In this document: positions 1 through 5,422 of the stretch, in pieces | Layout of the letters: the number at the start of each line of letters is the position of its first letter | Position numbering within the stretch: the first letter of the stretch is position 1 | Origin: Acidimicrobiia bacterium | GTDB taxonomy: Bacteria; Actinomycetota; Acidimicrobiia; IMCC26256; JAENVU01 | DNA: 5,422 bases | Assembly (NCBI GenBank): GCA_016650415.1 | Contig: JAENVU010000079.1 | Location: 1 to 5,422, forward strand | Direction: 5' to 3' | Notes under the pieces: generated by a model | The model's database searches: none | What the model was told of the DNA's origin: nothing | The model's input: the letters and a program-made list of their open reading frames with translations, nothing else | Made by a program: the position numbers and the translations under genes

Positions 1-89
1 CCTGGCAGGACCTCGAGCCGGTTGTCCGGACCGCGACCTCCGACTACCCCGTCGTCGAATCACGAGCCGCGTTGGTACCGGACGGCTGA
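1..89 (+). CDS. 3' end of an unidentified gene (partial)
   Basis: The window opens inside a reading frame (first full codon at position 3) that runs 28 codons to a TGA at 87-89. The visible C-terminus begins WQDLEPVVRTATSDY and ends ALVPDG. I see no motif in it and cannot name a family. Coding is supported by third-position G or C in about 23 of 28 codons, which matches the neighbouring genes. Frame 1 is also open here but shows a weaker third-position bias. The stop lies 55 bp before the glpD start on the same strand. glpD appears to have its own promoter, so I do not infer a shared transcript. A regulator of glpD would be a natural neighbour, but nothing in these residues shows that. Confidence 0.45.
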   Translation, partial: WQDLEPVVRTATSDYPVVESRAALVPDG

Positions 90-93
90 GGTG

Positions 94-114
94 GCTCCGA
101 TTTCCAACCGGAGC
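94..114 (+). terminator. short GC hairpin after the upstream gene
   Basis: A perfect 6-bp inverted repeat, GCTCCG at 94-99 and CGGAGC at 109-114, encloses a 9-nt loop. It begins 4 nt after the stop of the upstream gene. No T tract follows, so it would be a tailless terminator of the kind proposed for actinobacteria. It could equally be an operator, because its right arm sits where the -35 region of the glpD promoter would fall. Six base pairs can occur by chance in DNA this GC-rich. Confidence 0.3.
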
Positions 115-132
115 GCCGCGCGGGTCGGCCGG

Positions 133-144
133 TAACCTGCGCCG
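133..144 (+). promoter_or_regulatory. -10 hexamer placing glpD on a leaderless transcript
   Basis: TAACCT at 133-138 fits the actinobacterial -10 consensus TANNNT and ends six bases before the glpD ATG at 145. That spacing would put the transcription start on or next to the A of the start codon. No purine-rich ribosome binding site precedes the ATG. The hexamer's own TAA is an in-frame stop for glpD, so the gene cannot start further upstream. No convincing -35 box is visible. The nine-base core GTAACCTGC recurs in front of the oxidase gene at 1847-1855. Confidence 0.55.
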
Positions 145-1764
145 ATGGTTTCGTTCGATCGCGCCGCGGCGCTGGACCGGTTGGCGCACGAAGAGTTCGA
201 CGTGCTCGTCGTAGGTGGCGGCATCACCGGCTGTGGGGTGGCGTTGGACGCGGCGAGTCGCGGGTTGCGGGTTGCGCTCGTCGAGCGGGACGACTTCGCG
301 AGCGGCACCTCCTCGAAGTCCTCCAAGCTCGTCCACGGCGGGCTGCGCTACCTCCAGCAGAAGGAGTTCCGTCTCGTCTACGACGCGTTGCACGAGCGGC
401 AGCGGGCGCTCAAGAACGCACCTCACCTCGTGCGGATCCTCCCGTTCTTGATCCCGGTCCTGAGCAAGGACGGTCTCATCAACCCGAAGATCGCCCGGGC
501 CCTCGGGACCGCGATGTGGCTGTACGACATCACCGGTGGCGCCCGGATCGGGAAGCTCCATCAGCGGATCGACAAGGAAGCCGCCCTGGCGCACATGCCC
601 ACGTTGCGCGCGCCGAATGTCGCGGCCGCCTACCTGTACTACGACGCCCAGACCGACGACGCCCGGTACACCCTGACCCTCGCGCGCACCGCGGCCAGTT
701 ACGGAGCCGTGCTCGCCAACCACGCAGCGGCGACCGGCCTGCGCAAGGGCGCCGATGGTCGCGTCACCGGCGCGACCGTCAGCGCCGACGGTCGGACCTT
801 CGAGATCGACGCGCGGGTAGTGGTCAACGCGGCGGGCGTGTTCTCCGACGATGTGCGCGAGATGGACGAGGGCACCCACCCTCACTCCATCCGCCCGGCC
901 AAGGGCATCCACATCACCGTGCCCTGGCAGAAGGTACGGAACGACATCGCCGCCATCGTTCCCGTGGCCAAGGATCGTCGCTCGATCTTTGTCGTGCCGT
1001 GGGGCGACTACACCTACATCGGCACCACCGACACCGATTACGACGGACCGATCGATGATCCGCAATGCACGCCCGAGGATGTGCAGTACCTCCTCGATGC
1101 GATGAACATGGCCATGGCCGAACCGCTCACCGTCGACGATGTCGTCGGCACCTGGGCCGGGCTCCGGCCGTTGGTCACCGGCGGCACCGTGGGTCAGAAG
1201 ACCGCCGACCTCTCGCGCCGCCACAAGGTGACGAGCTCGACGGGCGGAGTGATCACCGTCACCGGCGGCAAGCTCACCACCTACCGGAAGATGGCGCAGG
1301 ACACCACCGATGCGGTCGTGAAGGCAGTCGGCACGAAGGCCGCCTGCCGGACCAAGCGTCTGGCGCTCCTCGGCGCGACCGGCCCCGCACCTGACGACGA
1401 ACACCTCGCCCGGCGCTACGGCAGCCTCGCCGCCGACATCCTGACCCTTGCCGATTCGGACCCTGATCTCGCGACCCCGCTCGTCCCCGGCCTCCCCTAT
1501 CTCCGCGCCGAGGCCATCTACGCGGTACGGGAGGAGATGGCCACGACCCTCGACGACGTGCTCTCCCGCCGCACCCGGGCCCGTCTCCTCGCGCGTGATG
1601 CGTCGGCCGCGGCCGCGGAGAGCGTCGCTCGACTGATCGGCGCCGAGCTGGGCTGGGACGAGGCCCGTATCACCGCCGAGGTGGACGCGTACCGGGCGTC
1701 GATCGAGCACGAGCGCACGTCGGCCGGTCTCCCCGAGACCGCACTCGACGGCCTCGGCGCCTGA
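145..1764 (+). CDS. glpD: FAD-dependent glycerol-3-phosphate dehydrogenase, GlpD type
   Basis: This 539-aa flavoprotein is expected to oxidise sn-glycerol-3-phosphate to dihydroxyacetone phosphate, passing electrons to the quinone pool at the cytoplasmic membrane. The N-terminal Rossmann motif GGGITG (residues 24-29) binds ADP, and E47 in VERDDF sits where the ribose-binding acid is expected. The family signature SSKSSKLVHGGLRYL spans about 56-70. R341 in AGLRPL and K376/R381 in GGKLTTYR match conserved active-site elements of E. coli GlpD. The rest, from roughly 400 to 520, resembles the C-terminal helical DAO_C domain. There is no signal peptide or transmembrane segment, as expected for a peripheral membrane enzyme. 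The ATG at 145 is secure because an in-frame TAA lies 12 bases upstream. A glpD next to an ADPS-like flavoprotein gene is, from memory, also found in mycobacteria (the glpD1 region). The family assignment is firm; exact substrate specificity is inferred. Confidence 0.95.
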   Translation: MVSFDRAAALDRLAHEEFDVLVVGGGITGCGVALDAASRGLRVALVERDDFASGTSSKSSKLVHGGLRYLQQKEFRLVYDALHERQRALKNAPHLVRILPFLIPVLSKDGLINPKIARALGTAMWLYDITGGARIGKLHQRIDKEAALAHMPTLRAPNVAAAYLYYDAQTDDARYTLTLARTAASYGAVLANHAAATGLRKGADGRVTGATVSADGRTFEIDARVVVNAAGVFSDDVREMDEGTHPHSIRPAKGIHITVPWQKVRNDIAAIVPVAKDRRSIFVVPWGDYTYIGTTDTDYDGPIDDPQCTPEDVQYLLDAMNMAMAEPLTVDDVVGTWAGLRPLVTGGTVGQKTADLSRRHKVTSSTGGVITVTGGKLTTYRKMAQDTTDAVVKAVGTKAACRTKRLALLGATGPAPDDEHLARRYGSLAADILTLADSDPDLATPLVPGLPYLRAEAIYAVREEMATTLDDVLSRRTRARLLARDASAAAAESVARLIGAELGWDEARITAEVDAYRASIEHERTSAGLPETALDGLGA

Positions 1765-1781
1765 GATCCACCTCCTCCCCG

Positions 1782-1828
1782 GCGTTTGGCGTCCTGCGCC
1801 CCTCTGACGGCCGTTACACGCCAAACGC
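1782..1828. repeat. perfect 11-bp inverted repeat between glpD and the oxidase gene
   Basis: GCGTTTGGCGT at 1782-1792 is the exact reverse complement of ACGCCAAACGC at 1818-1828, with 25 bases between the arms. The repeat starts 17 bp after the glpD stop. The loop contains a smaller palindrome, ACGGCCGT, at about 1807-1814. No T tract follows the right arm. Two readings are possible. It may be the terminator of glpD. It may be an operator for the next gene, since the right arm overlaps the -35 position expected from the TAACCT at 1848. A dispersed genomic repeat is a third option that cannot be tested from one window. Confidence 0.6.
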
Positions 1829-1847
1829 ACGGGAGTCATGGGGCGCG

Positions 1848-1861
1848 TAACCTGCCCGGCC
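1848..1861 (+). promoter_or_regulatory. -10 hexamer before the oxidase gene, near-leaderless start
   Basis: TAACCT at 1848-1853 matches TANNNT and ends eight bases before the GTG at 1862. Transcription would begin at or within about two bases of that codon. No ribosome binding site lies between them. The surrounding GTAACCTGC is identical to the sequence before glpD. This site decides the start of the next gene: the ATG at 1838 would lie upstream of the promoter element, so the GTG is preferred. A clear -35 box is not visible. Confidence 0.5.
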
Positions 1862-3367
1862 GTGACTAACTCCGGAGCCCCCACCGTCCCCATCCCCTTC
1901 GGCGCGACCGCCGCCGAGGTCACCGAACGGCTCGGCGGGACCCGCGTACCGCTCCCCGCAGCACTCCTCGCCGACCTGGCCGCCACCGGCGCCGAGGTGC
2001 TCGTGAGCAACGAGGTCACTGCCGAGGCGGGCCGCGACTGGTGGCCGTTGGCCATGATCTGGGCCGTCGACGGCGCGACCCCCGCCCGAGCCGCGGCCGT
2101 CGTCCGGCCGGCCGACGCCGATCAGGTCAGTGCGGTGATGGCGGCGTGTCATGCGGCCAACGTTCCGGTGACCCCCGCGGCGGGGCGCAGCGGCGTGTGC
2201 GGGGCGAGCGTGCCGATCCACGGCGGGGTCGTCCTCGACCTCACCGCGATGAGCGGAATCGTGAGCGTCGACCGCGAGTCGATGGTGCTCGACGTCCTGC
2301 CCGGAACCTTCGGAACCTGGCTCGAGGACACCCTCCAGACCGAGCACCGTGTGACCGTGGGGCACTGGCCGCAGTCGATGGCGCTCTCGACCGTCGGCGG
2401 CTGGCTCGCGTGTCGGGGTGCGGGGCAGATGAGCACCCGGTACGGGAAGATCGAAGACATCGTCGTGGGCCTCGACATCGTCCTCGCCGACGGCCGGCAG
2501 ATCACCACTGGCGGCGCACCTCGCGCCGCGGTCGGCCCCGACCTCAACCAACTGTTCGTCGGTTCCGAAGGCACCCTCGGCATCATCACCGGAGCCCGCC
2601 TCAAACTCCATTCGCTCCCGGCCGCGGAACGCCGGGCCGCGTACGCATTCCGTTCCTTCGCCGAGGCGAACGACGCGTGCCGCCGGATCGTGCAACGCGA
2701 TGCCCACCCTGCGGTCCTGCGCCTGTACGACAACATCGAGTCGGACCGCACGTACAAGACCGGGCCCGACGATCACCTCCTGCTGGTCCTCGACGAAGGT
2801 GACCCCGCGATCGTCGACGCGACGATGAGCGTCATCGCGGAGGAGTGCAAGGACGCCGAGTTGGCCGACGTCGCGTTCGTGGAGCAATGGCTCGGTCATC
2901 GGAACGACACCAGCGCGCTCCAGGCCCTGATCAGTCGCGACTACGTGGTCGACACGATGGAGATCGCGGCGCCGTGGACCCGCTGCGTCGAGATCTACGA
3001 CGCGGTGACGGCCGCGATCCGGAGCGTGCCCGGCACGCTGGCCGCCAGCGCGCACCAAAGTCACTCCTACCCCGATGGCGCGTGCCTCTACTTCACGTTC
3101 GCGGGCCAGCCACCGCGGGAAGAACGCGAGCAGTACTACCGGGATGCGTGGGAGGCCGGAACCCGCGCCGTCCTCGATCGCGGCGGCGCCTTGAGCCATC
3201 ACCACGGTGTGGGGCTCAACCGGTCCCGGTTCGTCCGCGATGCACTGGGACCGGCCCTCGACGTGCTCGTCGCCGTCAAACAGGCGCTGGATCCGCACGG
3301 CATCCTCAACCCCGGCAAGCTCGGACTCCCCGATCCGTGGGCCAGCGGCGAGGAATGGCCGGACTGA
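1862..3367 (+). CDS. FAD-binding oxidase resembling alkyldihydroxyacetonephosphate synthase
   Basis: This 501-aa protein belongs to the vanillyl-alcohol-oxidase flavoprotein superfamily (FAD_binding_4 plus FAD-oxidase_C) and is closest in motif pattern to ADPS/AGPS. In peroxisomes AGPS exchanges the acyl chain of acyl-DHAP for a fatty alcohol, making the ether bond. The FAD pyrophosphate loop PAAGRSG is at about 105-111. A block from GHWP (167) through STVGGW (176-181) to RYGKIED closely matches AGPS. R287 in LRLYDN, Y410 in CLYFTF and H446-H448 in SHHHGVG line up with AGPS Arg419, Tyr578 and His615-617, with nearly identical Tyr-to-His spacing. The protein ends near the NPGKL motif (483-487). 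GTG 1862 is chosen over ATG 1838 because a -10-like hexamer lies just before it. The gene overlaps the kinase start by one base, implying coupled translation. The family is secure. ADPS activity itself is unproven, since related bacterial oxidases use other substrates. Confidence 0.85.
   Translation: MTNSGAPTVPIPFGATAAEVTERLGGTRVPLPAALLADLAATGAEVLVSNEVTAEAGRDWWPLAMIWAVDGATPARAAAVVRPADADQVSAVMAACHAANVPVTPAAGRSGVCGASVPIHGGVVLDLTAMSGIVSVDRESMVLDVLPGTFGTWLEDTLQTEHRVTVGHWPQSMALSTVGGWLACRGAGQMSTRYGKIEDIVVGLDIVLADGRQITTGGAPRAAVGPDLNQLFVGSEGTLGIITGARLKLHSLPAAERRAAYAFRSFAEANDACRRIVQRDAHPAVLRLYDNIESDRTYKTGPDDHLLLVLDEGDPAIVDATMSVIAEECKDAELADVAFVEQWLGHRNDTSALQALISRDYVVDTMEIAAPWTRCVEIYDAVTAAIRSVPGTLAASAHQSHSYPDGACLYFTFAGQPPREEREQYYRDAWEAGTRAVLDRGGALSHHHGVGLNRSRFVRDALGPALDVLVAVKQALDPHGILNPGKLGLPDPWASGEEWPD
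3350..3354 (+). promoter_or_regulatory. possible ribosome binding site for the kinase
   Basis: GAGGA at 3350-3354, inside the end of the oxidase gene, is the only Shine-Dalgarno-like stretch near the kinase start. It lies 12 bases before the ATG at 3367, which is slightly long. It directly abuts the in-frame ATG at 3355, which is too close to use. This favours 3367 as the start, probably helped by ribosomes terminating at the overlapping TGA. Confidence 0.4.
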
Positions 3368-4812
3368 TGGAAGTACTCGTCTGCGACATCGGAACGTCGT
3401 CGGTCCGCGCCGCGATCGTCCACGCCGACGCGACGGTGCACCACGAACAACAGCGAGTCTTCCTTCCCGACTCACCCGCGCCCGGCACCGTCGAGTTCGA
3501 CGCGCTGGCCATGGCCCGCACCGTGCAGGAGGCGGCCGAGGCGGCACTCGCGCTTCACGGCCGGCCGGTCGCCGCCGTGGGAATCACCAACCAGCGCGGC
3601 TCCACCGTGGTGTGGGATCGCGCGACGGGTGAGCCGGTCGGACCCGCGCAGGGTTGGCAGGACCTGCGGACCATCATCAACTGTCTGATCCATCGGGCAA
3701 ACGGGTTCCGCTTCGCTCCCAACGCGTCGGCCACCAAGATCGAGAACATCCTCGACACCGTCGATCCGGATCGATCCCGTGATCTGTGCTTCGGCACCGT
3801 CGACTCCTGGATTGCGTGGAACCTCTCCCAAGGCGCCCTGCACGTCATCGATGCGAGCAACGCCGCGGTCACCACGATCCTCAACGCCGACGGCTCGGGC
3901 TGGCACCAGGGCGCGCTCGAAGCCTTGCGCATCCCGGAGCGCATGCTGCCCACGGTCGTGGACACGACCGGCATCATCGGCACCGCGACTGCGCTGCCGG
4001 GATCACCCCCGATCGCCGCGCTCATCGGTGATCAACAAGCGTCGCTCGTCGGCCAGGGGTGCGTCCTTCCCGGCCCGGCCAAGATCACGTTCGGCACCGG
4101 TGGGATGCTCGATCTCGTCGTCGGACCGGAACGACCCGGCTTCGACACGCGAGGTGGCGGCGGCACCTTCCCGATCATCACGATGCGGAGGGGCGGCATC
4201 GACACGTGGGGTCTGGAAGCGATCATGTTGAGCGCCGGGACCAACGTCGAGTGGTTGCGCGACGACCTCGGGATCCTGCCCAGCTCCGAGGCCAGCCACG
4301 AGGTCGCGCAGCAGTGTGACGACAGCGGCGGCGTGATGTACGTCCCCGCCCTGATGGGCCTGGGCACTCCGCAATGGGACTACGGCGCACGGGGCACCCT
4401 GCTCGGGCTCACCCGCGGCAGTGGCCGACCCCAGATCGTGCGCGCGGTGCTCGAGGGCATCGCCGAGCGCGGTGCGGATCTCGTGGAGTCGGCCGAGACC
4501 GACGCACGGATGACGATCGACGTCCTGCGGGTCGACGGCGGGATGTCACGGAACCCGACGTTCGTGCAAGCCGTCGCCAACGCGACGCAGAAACCGGTCG
4601 AGATCTCGCCGGTCAACGAGGCCACCACGCTGGGCGCCGGATTCATGGCCGGCCTGGCCGTCGGGATGTGGCCGAGCGTCGAGTCCCTGGCCGAGACGTG
4701 GGCGCCCATCGCCCGGTACGAACCGGGCGCGCCCACCGACCGTTCCCGGTGGGCCGAGGCCGTCAGCCGCGCCGCCAAGTGGCTGGAAGACCTCTCCGCC
4801 GTCGACTTCTAG
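3367..4812 (+). CDS. FGGY-family kinase, glycerol-kinase-like with altered polyol site
   Basis: This 481-aa cytoplasmic kinase should transfer ATP phosphate to a small polyol or its derivative. The FGGY layout is complete. It has the N-terminal phosphate loop DIGTSS (7-12), NQR (75-77), WQDLRT (97-102), FGTVDSW, GDQQASL with the catalytic base D222, FGTGG (242-246), GLGTPQWD, and DGGMSRN (390-396) of the ATP lobe. Overall it resembles GlpK more than xylulokinase or gluconokinase. However, the glycerol contacts of E. coli GlpK are only partly kept. Arg83, Trp103 and Asp245 correspond to R77, W97 and D222, while Glu84, Tyr135 and Phe270 correspond to G78, N119 and M247. The loop before N119 is about 10 residues shorter, and the fructose-1,6-bisphosphate loop is absent. 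The ATG at 3367 shares its A with the oxidase TGA; ATG 3355 is a less likely alternative. The family is firm, the substrate is unknown, and so I assign no symbol. Confidence 0.88.
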   Translation: MEVLVCDIGTSSVRAAIVHADATVHHEQQRVFLPDSPAPGTVEFDALAMARTVQEAAEAALALHGRPVAAVGITNQRGSTVVWDRATGEPVGPAQGWQDLRTIINCLIHRANGFRFAPNASATKIENILDTVDPDRSRDLCFGTVDSWIAWNLSQGALHVIDASNAAVTTILNADGSGWHQGALEALRIPERMLPTVVDTTGIIGTATALPGSPPIAALIGDQQASLVGQGCVLPGPAKITFGTGGMLDLVVGPERPGFDTRGGGGTFPIITMRRGGIDTWGLEAIMLSAGTNVEWLRDDLGILPSSEASHEVAQQCDDSGGVMYVPALMGLGTPQWDYGARGTLLGLTRGSGRPQIVRAVLEGIAERGADLVESAETDARMTIDVLRVDGGMSRNPTFVQAVANATQKPVEISPVNEATTLGAGFMAGLAVGMWPSVESLAETWAPIARYEPGAPTDRSRWAEAVSRAAKWLEDLSAVDF

Positions 4813-4818
4813 TCGGCG
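4800..4818 (+). terminator. stem-loop spanning the kinase stop codon
   Basis: Bases 4800-4807 (CGTCGACT) can pair with 4811-4818 (AGTCGGCG) across a 3-nt loop, giving eight pairs including one G-U. The hairpin contains the kinase TAG and the opposing gene's stop. No T tract follows. The wobble pair becomes an A-C mismatch in the opposite transcript, so it would act better on the plus-strand RNA. Because the genes converge with no intergenic space, this is the only visible candidate for ending kinase transcription. Confidence 0.3.
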
Positions 4819-5222
4819 ACGACGAATGAACCGACGGCCGCCACGCTGAGGTGATCCCGGCCGATCAGCACCTCACCGTGCACGTGGTCGGGGGTCTCCC
4901 ATTCGAGGTCGTACCCCACGGGGACGCGGTCACCGATCTCGGCCCCGGGATCTTCGACGCGGAGGCCGAACGCCTCGAGCCCGAACGACCAATGCTCCTC
5001 GCGCGTCTCACAGGTCCACTCGGTCCAGAGCCCATCCGCGCGCAGTTCGATGACGGTGCCGCGCGGACGCGGGACCTCGTGGTCGCGCACCACCAGGAAT
5101 CCGGTGCCGACGTCGGGGCCCGAGAACACCGCTTCGTAGCGAGCCGGTCCCGTCGCCGGGATCGCCAACTCGATCCGGCCTGCGATCGAGTGCTCGGACG
5201 CGAACGTCAGTCGGTAGATCAC
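4809..5222 (-). CDS. conserved-looking hypothetical protein, beta-rich, 137 aa
   Basis: I do not recognise this family. The protein is small and acidic, with no signal peptide or transmembrane segment. It has many short alternating hydrophobic stretches typical of a beta-sheet or barrel fold. Its most distinctive part is a Trp-rich core, LWTEWTCETREEHWSFGLEAF (starting at L65; W66, W69, W78), followed by DLEWE at 105-109. A lipocalin-like ligand-binding barrel is conceivable but unproven. The minus strand is preferred over the opposing 128-codon frame because its third positions are G/C-rich and its GTG start at 5222 forms a GTGA overlap with the stop of the preceding minus-strand gene. It should therefore be co-transcribed and coupled with that gene. 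Its stop at 4809-4811 interleaves with the kinase stop. A link to the glycerol genes is not implied, since it runs in the opposite direction. Confidence 0.75.
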   Translation of the reverse strand: MIYRLTFASEHSIAGRIELAIPATGPARYEAVFSGPDVGTGFLVVRDHEVPRPRGTVIELRADGLWTEWTCETREEHWSFGLEAFGLRVEDPGAEIGDRVPVGYDLEWETPDHVHGEVLIGRDHLSVAAVGSFVVAD

Positions 5223-5422
5223 TCGATCAACGCGTAGTACGGCACTGAGGGGTCGTACGGCGCGGCATCGGGCGCGCCGTCGAACAGCGACAGGGCGTCG
5301 TAGAGATCCAGACTGTCTCGCGGCACCGTCCAGTCGAGGTCGTCCACAATCCCGGCCGCCAGCGCAAACGGCCGCAGGAACGTGAAGTACACGAACGCGC
5401 CGGCGTCGATCTTCTCCTTGCG
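5219..5422 (-). CDS. C-terminal part of an unidentified minus-strand gene (partial)
   Basis: An open frame enters from the right edge and reads 67 codons to a TGA at 5221-5219. The visible part begins RKEKIDAGAFVYFTFLRPF and ends PYYALIE. A moderately hydrophobic stretch (AFVYFTFLRPFALAAGIV) is followed by an acidic region with LDLYDALSLFDGAPD. I cannot assign a family from this fragment. The hydrophobic part is interrupted by Arg and Pro and is more likely a buried helix than a membrane span. Third codon positions are G/C-rich, and the stop overlaps the GTG of the next gene in the sequence GTGA, which supports both frames. The start, promoter and most of the protein lie outside the window. 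Confidence 0.7.
   Translation of the reverse strand, partial: RKEKIDAGAFVYFTFLRPFALAAGIVDDLDWTVPRDSLDLYDALSLFDGAPDAAPYDPSVPYYALIE

Noticed and set aside
60..326. An 88-codon minus-strand frame over the glpD start
   Set aside because: It lies antisense to the GlpD FAD-binding motif, is Ser/Ala/Arg-rich with no motif, and would cross the glpD promoter.
1838..1861. ATG at 1838 as the oxidase start
   Set aside because: It would put the -10-like TAACCT inside the gene. The GGGAG before it is only two bases away, too close for a ribosome binding site. The eight extra residues (MGRVTCPA) match nothing known in the family.
2845..3366. In-frame upstream extension of the kinase giving a 655-aa fusion protein
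   Set aside because: The extra 174 residues are low-complexity Arg/Pro/Gly sequence lying out of frame over the oxidase gene. Kinase homology begins at MEVLVCDIGTSS, and the total length from 3367 fits the FGGY family.
1814..3547. A 577-codon open frame on the minus strand opposite the oxidase gene
   Set aside because: It is rich in Arg, Gly and Asp with no recognisable motif. It is antisense to a protein with clear FAD and AGPS motifs. Long antisense frames are expected in GC-rich coding DNA.
3367..4812. Calling the kinase a standard glycerol kinase (glpK)
   Set aside because: The fold and most motifs fit, but three polyol-contact positions differ and a loop near the active site is shortened. 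The substrate is left open and no symbol is given.
4851..5237. A 128-codon plus-strand frame downstream of the kinase
   Set aside because: It is antisense to the minus-strand 137-aa gene, has a less coherent composition with an Arg-rich end, and lacks the GTGA coupling that supports the minus-strand reading.
1..5422. Mobile elements, CRISPR arrays, tRNA or rRNA genes, toxin-antitoxin or phage-defence systems
   Set aside because: No repeat-spacer pattern, transposase motif, terminal repeats, tRNA cloverleaf or rRNA signature is visible. Gene spacing and codon style are uniform and look like ordinary chromosomal metabolism.

Overview
This window is GC-rich, with a strong G/C preference at third codon positions. 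It carries genes without Shine-Dalgarno sequences that start immediately after TANNNT hexamers, which suggests a high-GC actinobacterium (Actinomycetota). A lineage such as the Acidimicrobiia is possible, but that is a guess from style. Nearly all of the sequence is coding, and nothing looks recently transferred: there are no IS elements, tRNAs, rRNAs or CRISPR arrays.

Layout. Bases 1-89 hold the last codons of an unidentified plus-strand gene, followed by a small inverted repeat. A GlpD-type FAD-dependent glycerol-3-phosphate dehydrogenase lies at 145-1764. A 97-bp gap follows, containing a perfect 11-bp inverted repeat and a second promoter-like hexamer. After it comes an FAD-binding oxidase of the alkyldihydroxyacetonephosphate synthase (ADPS/AGPS) type at 1862-3367. 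Its TGA shares one base with the ATG of a glycerol-kinase-like FGGY kinase at 3367-4812. The kinase converges on a minus-strand pair and their two stop codons interleave in one CTAG. That pair is a 137-aa unknown protein (4809-5222) and the C-terminus of another unknown protein (5219-5422), linked by a GTGA overlap.

How the genes may work together. All three complete plus-strand genes belong to families acting on glycerol-level C3 phosphates. GlpD oxidises sn-glycerol-3-phosphate to DHAP, ADPS-type enzymes handle acyl/alkyl-DHAP, and FGGY glycerol kinases phosphorylate the polyol. The kinase keeps its catalytic Asp and ATP-site motifs, but three residues that hold glycerol in E. coli GlpK appear replaced and a neighbouring loop is about 10 residues shorter. 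It is therefore unlikely to be an ordinary glycerol kinase. A working hypothesis is that the oxidase and kinase form a translationally coupled module for a modified or bulkier glycerol compound, such as an alkylglycerol or another polyol, feeding GlpD. The pieces belong to known families. The possible novelty is the substrate and the combined pathway, not the folds.
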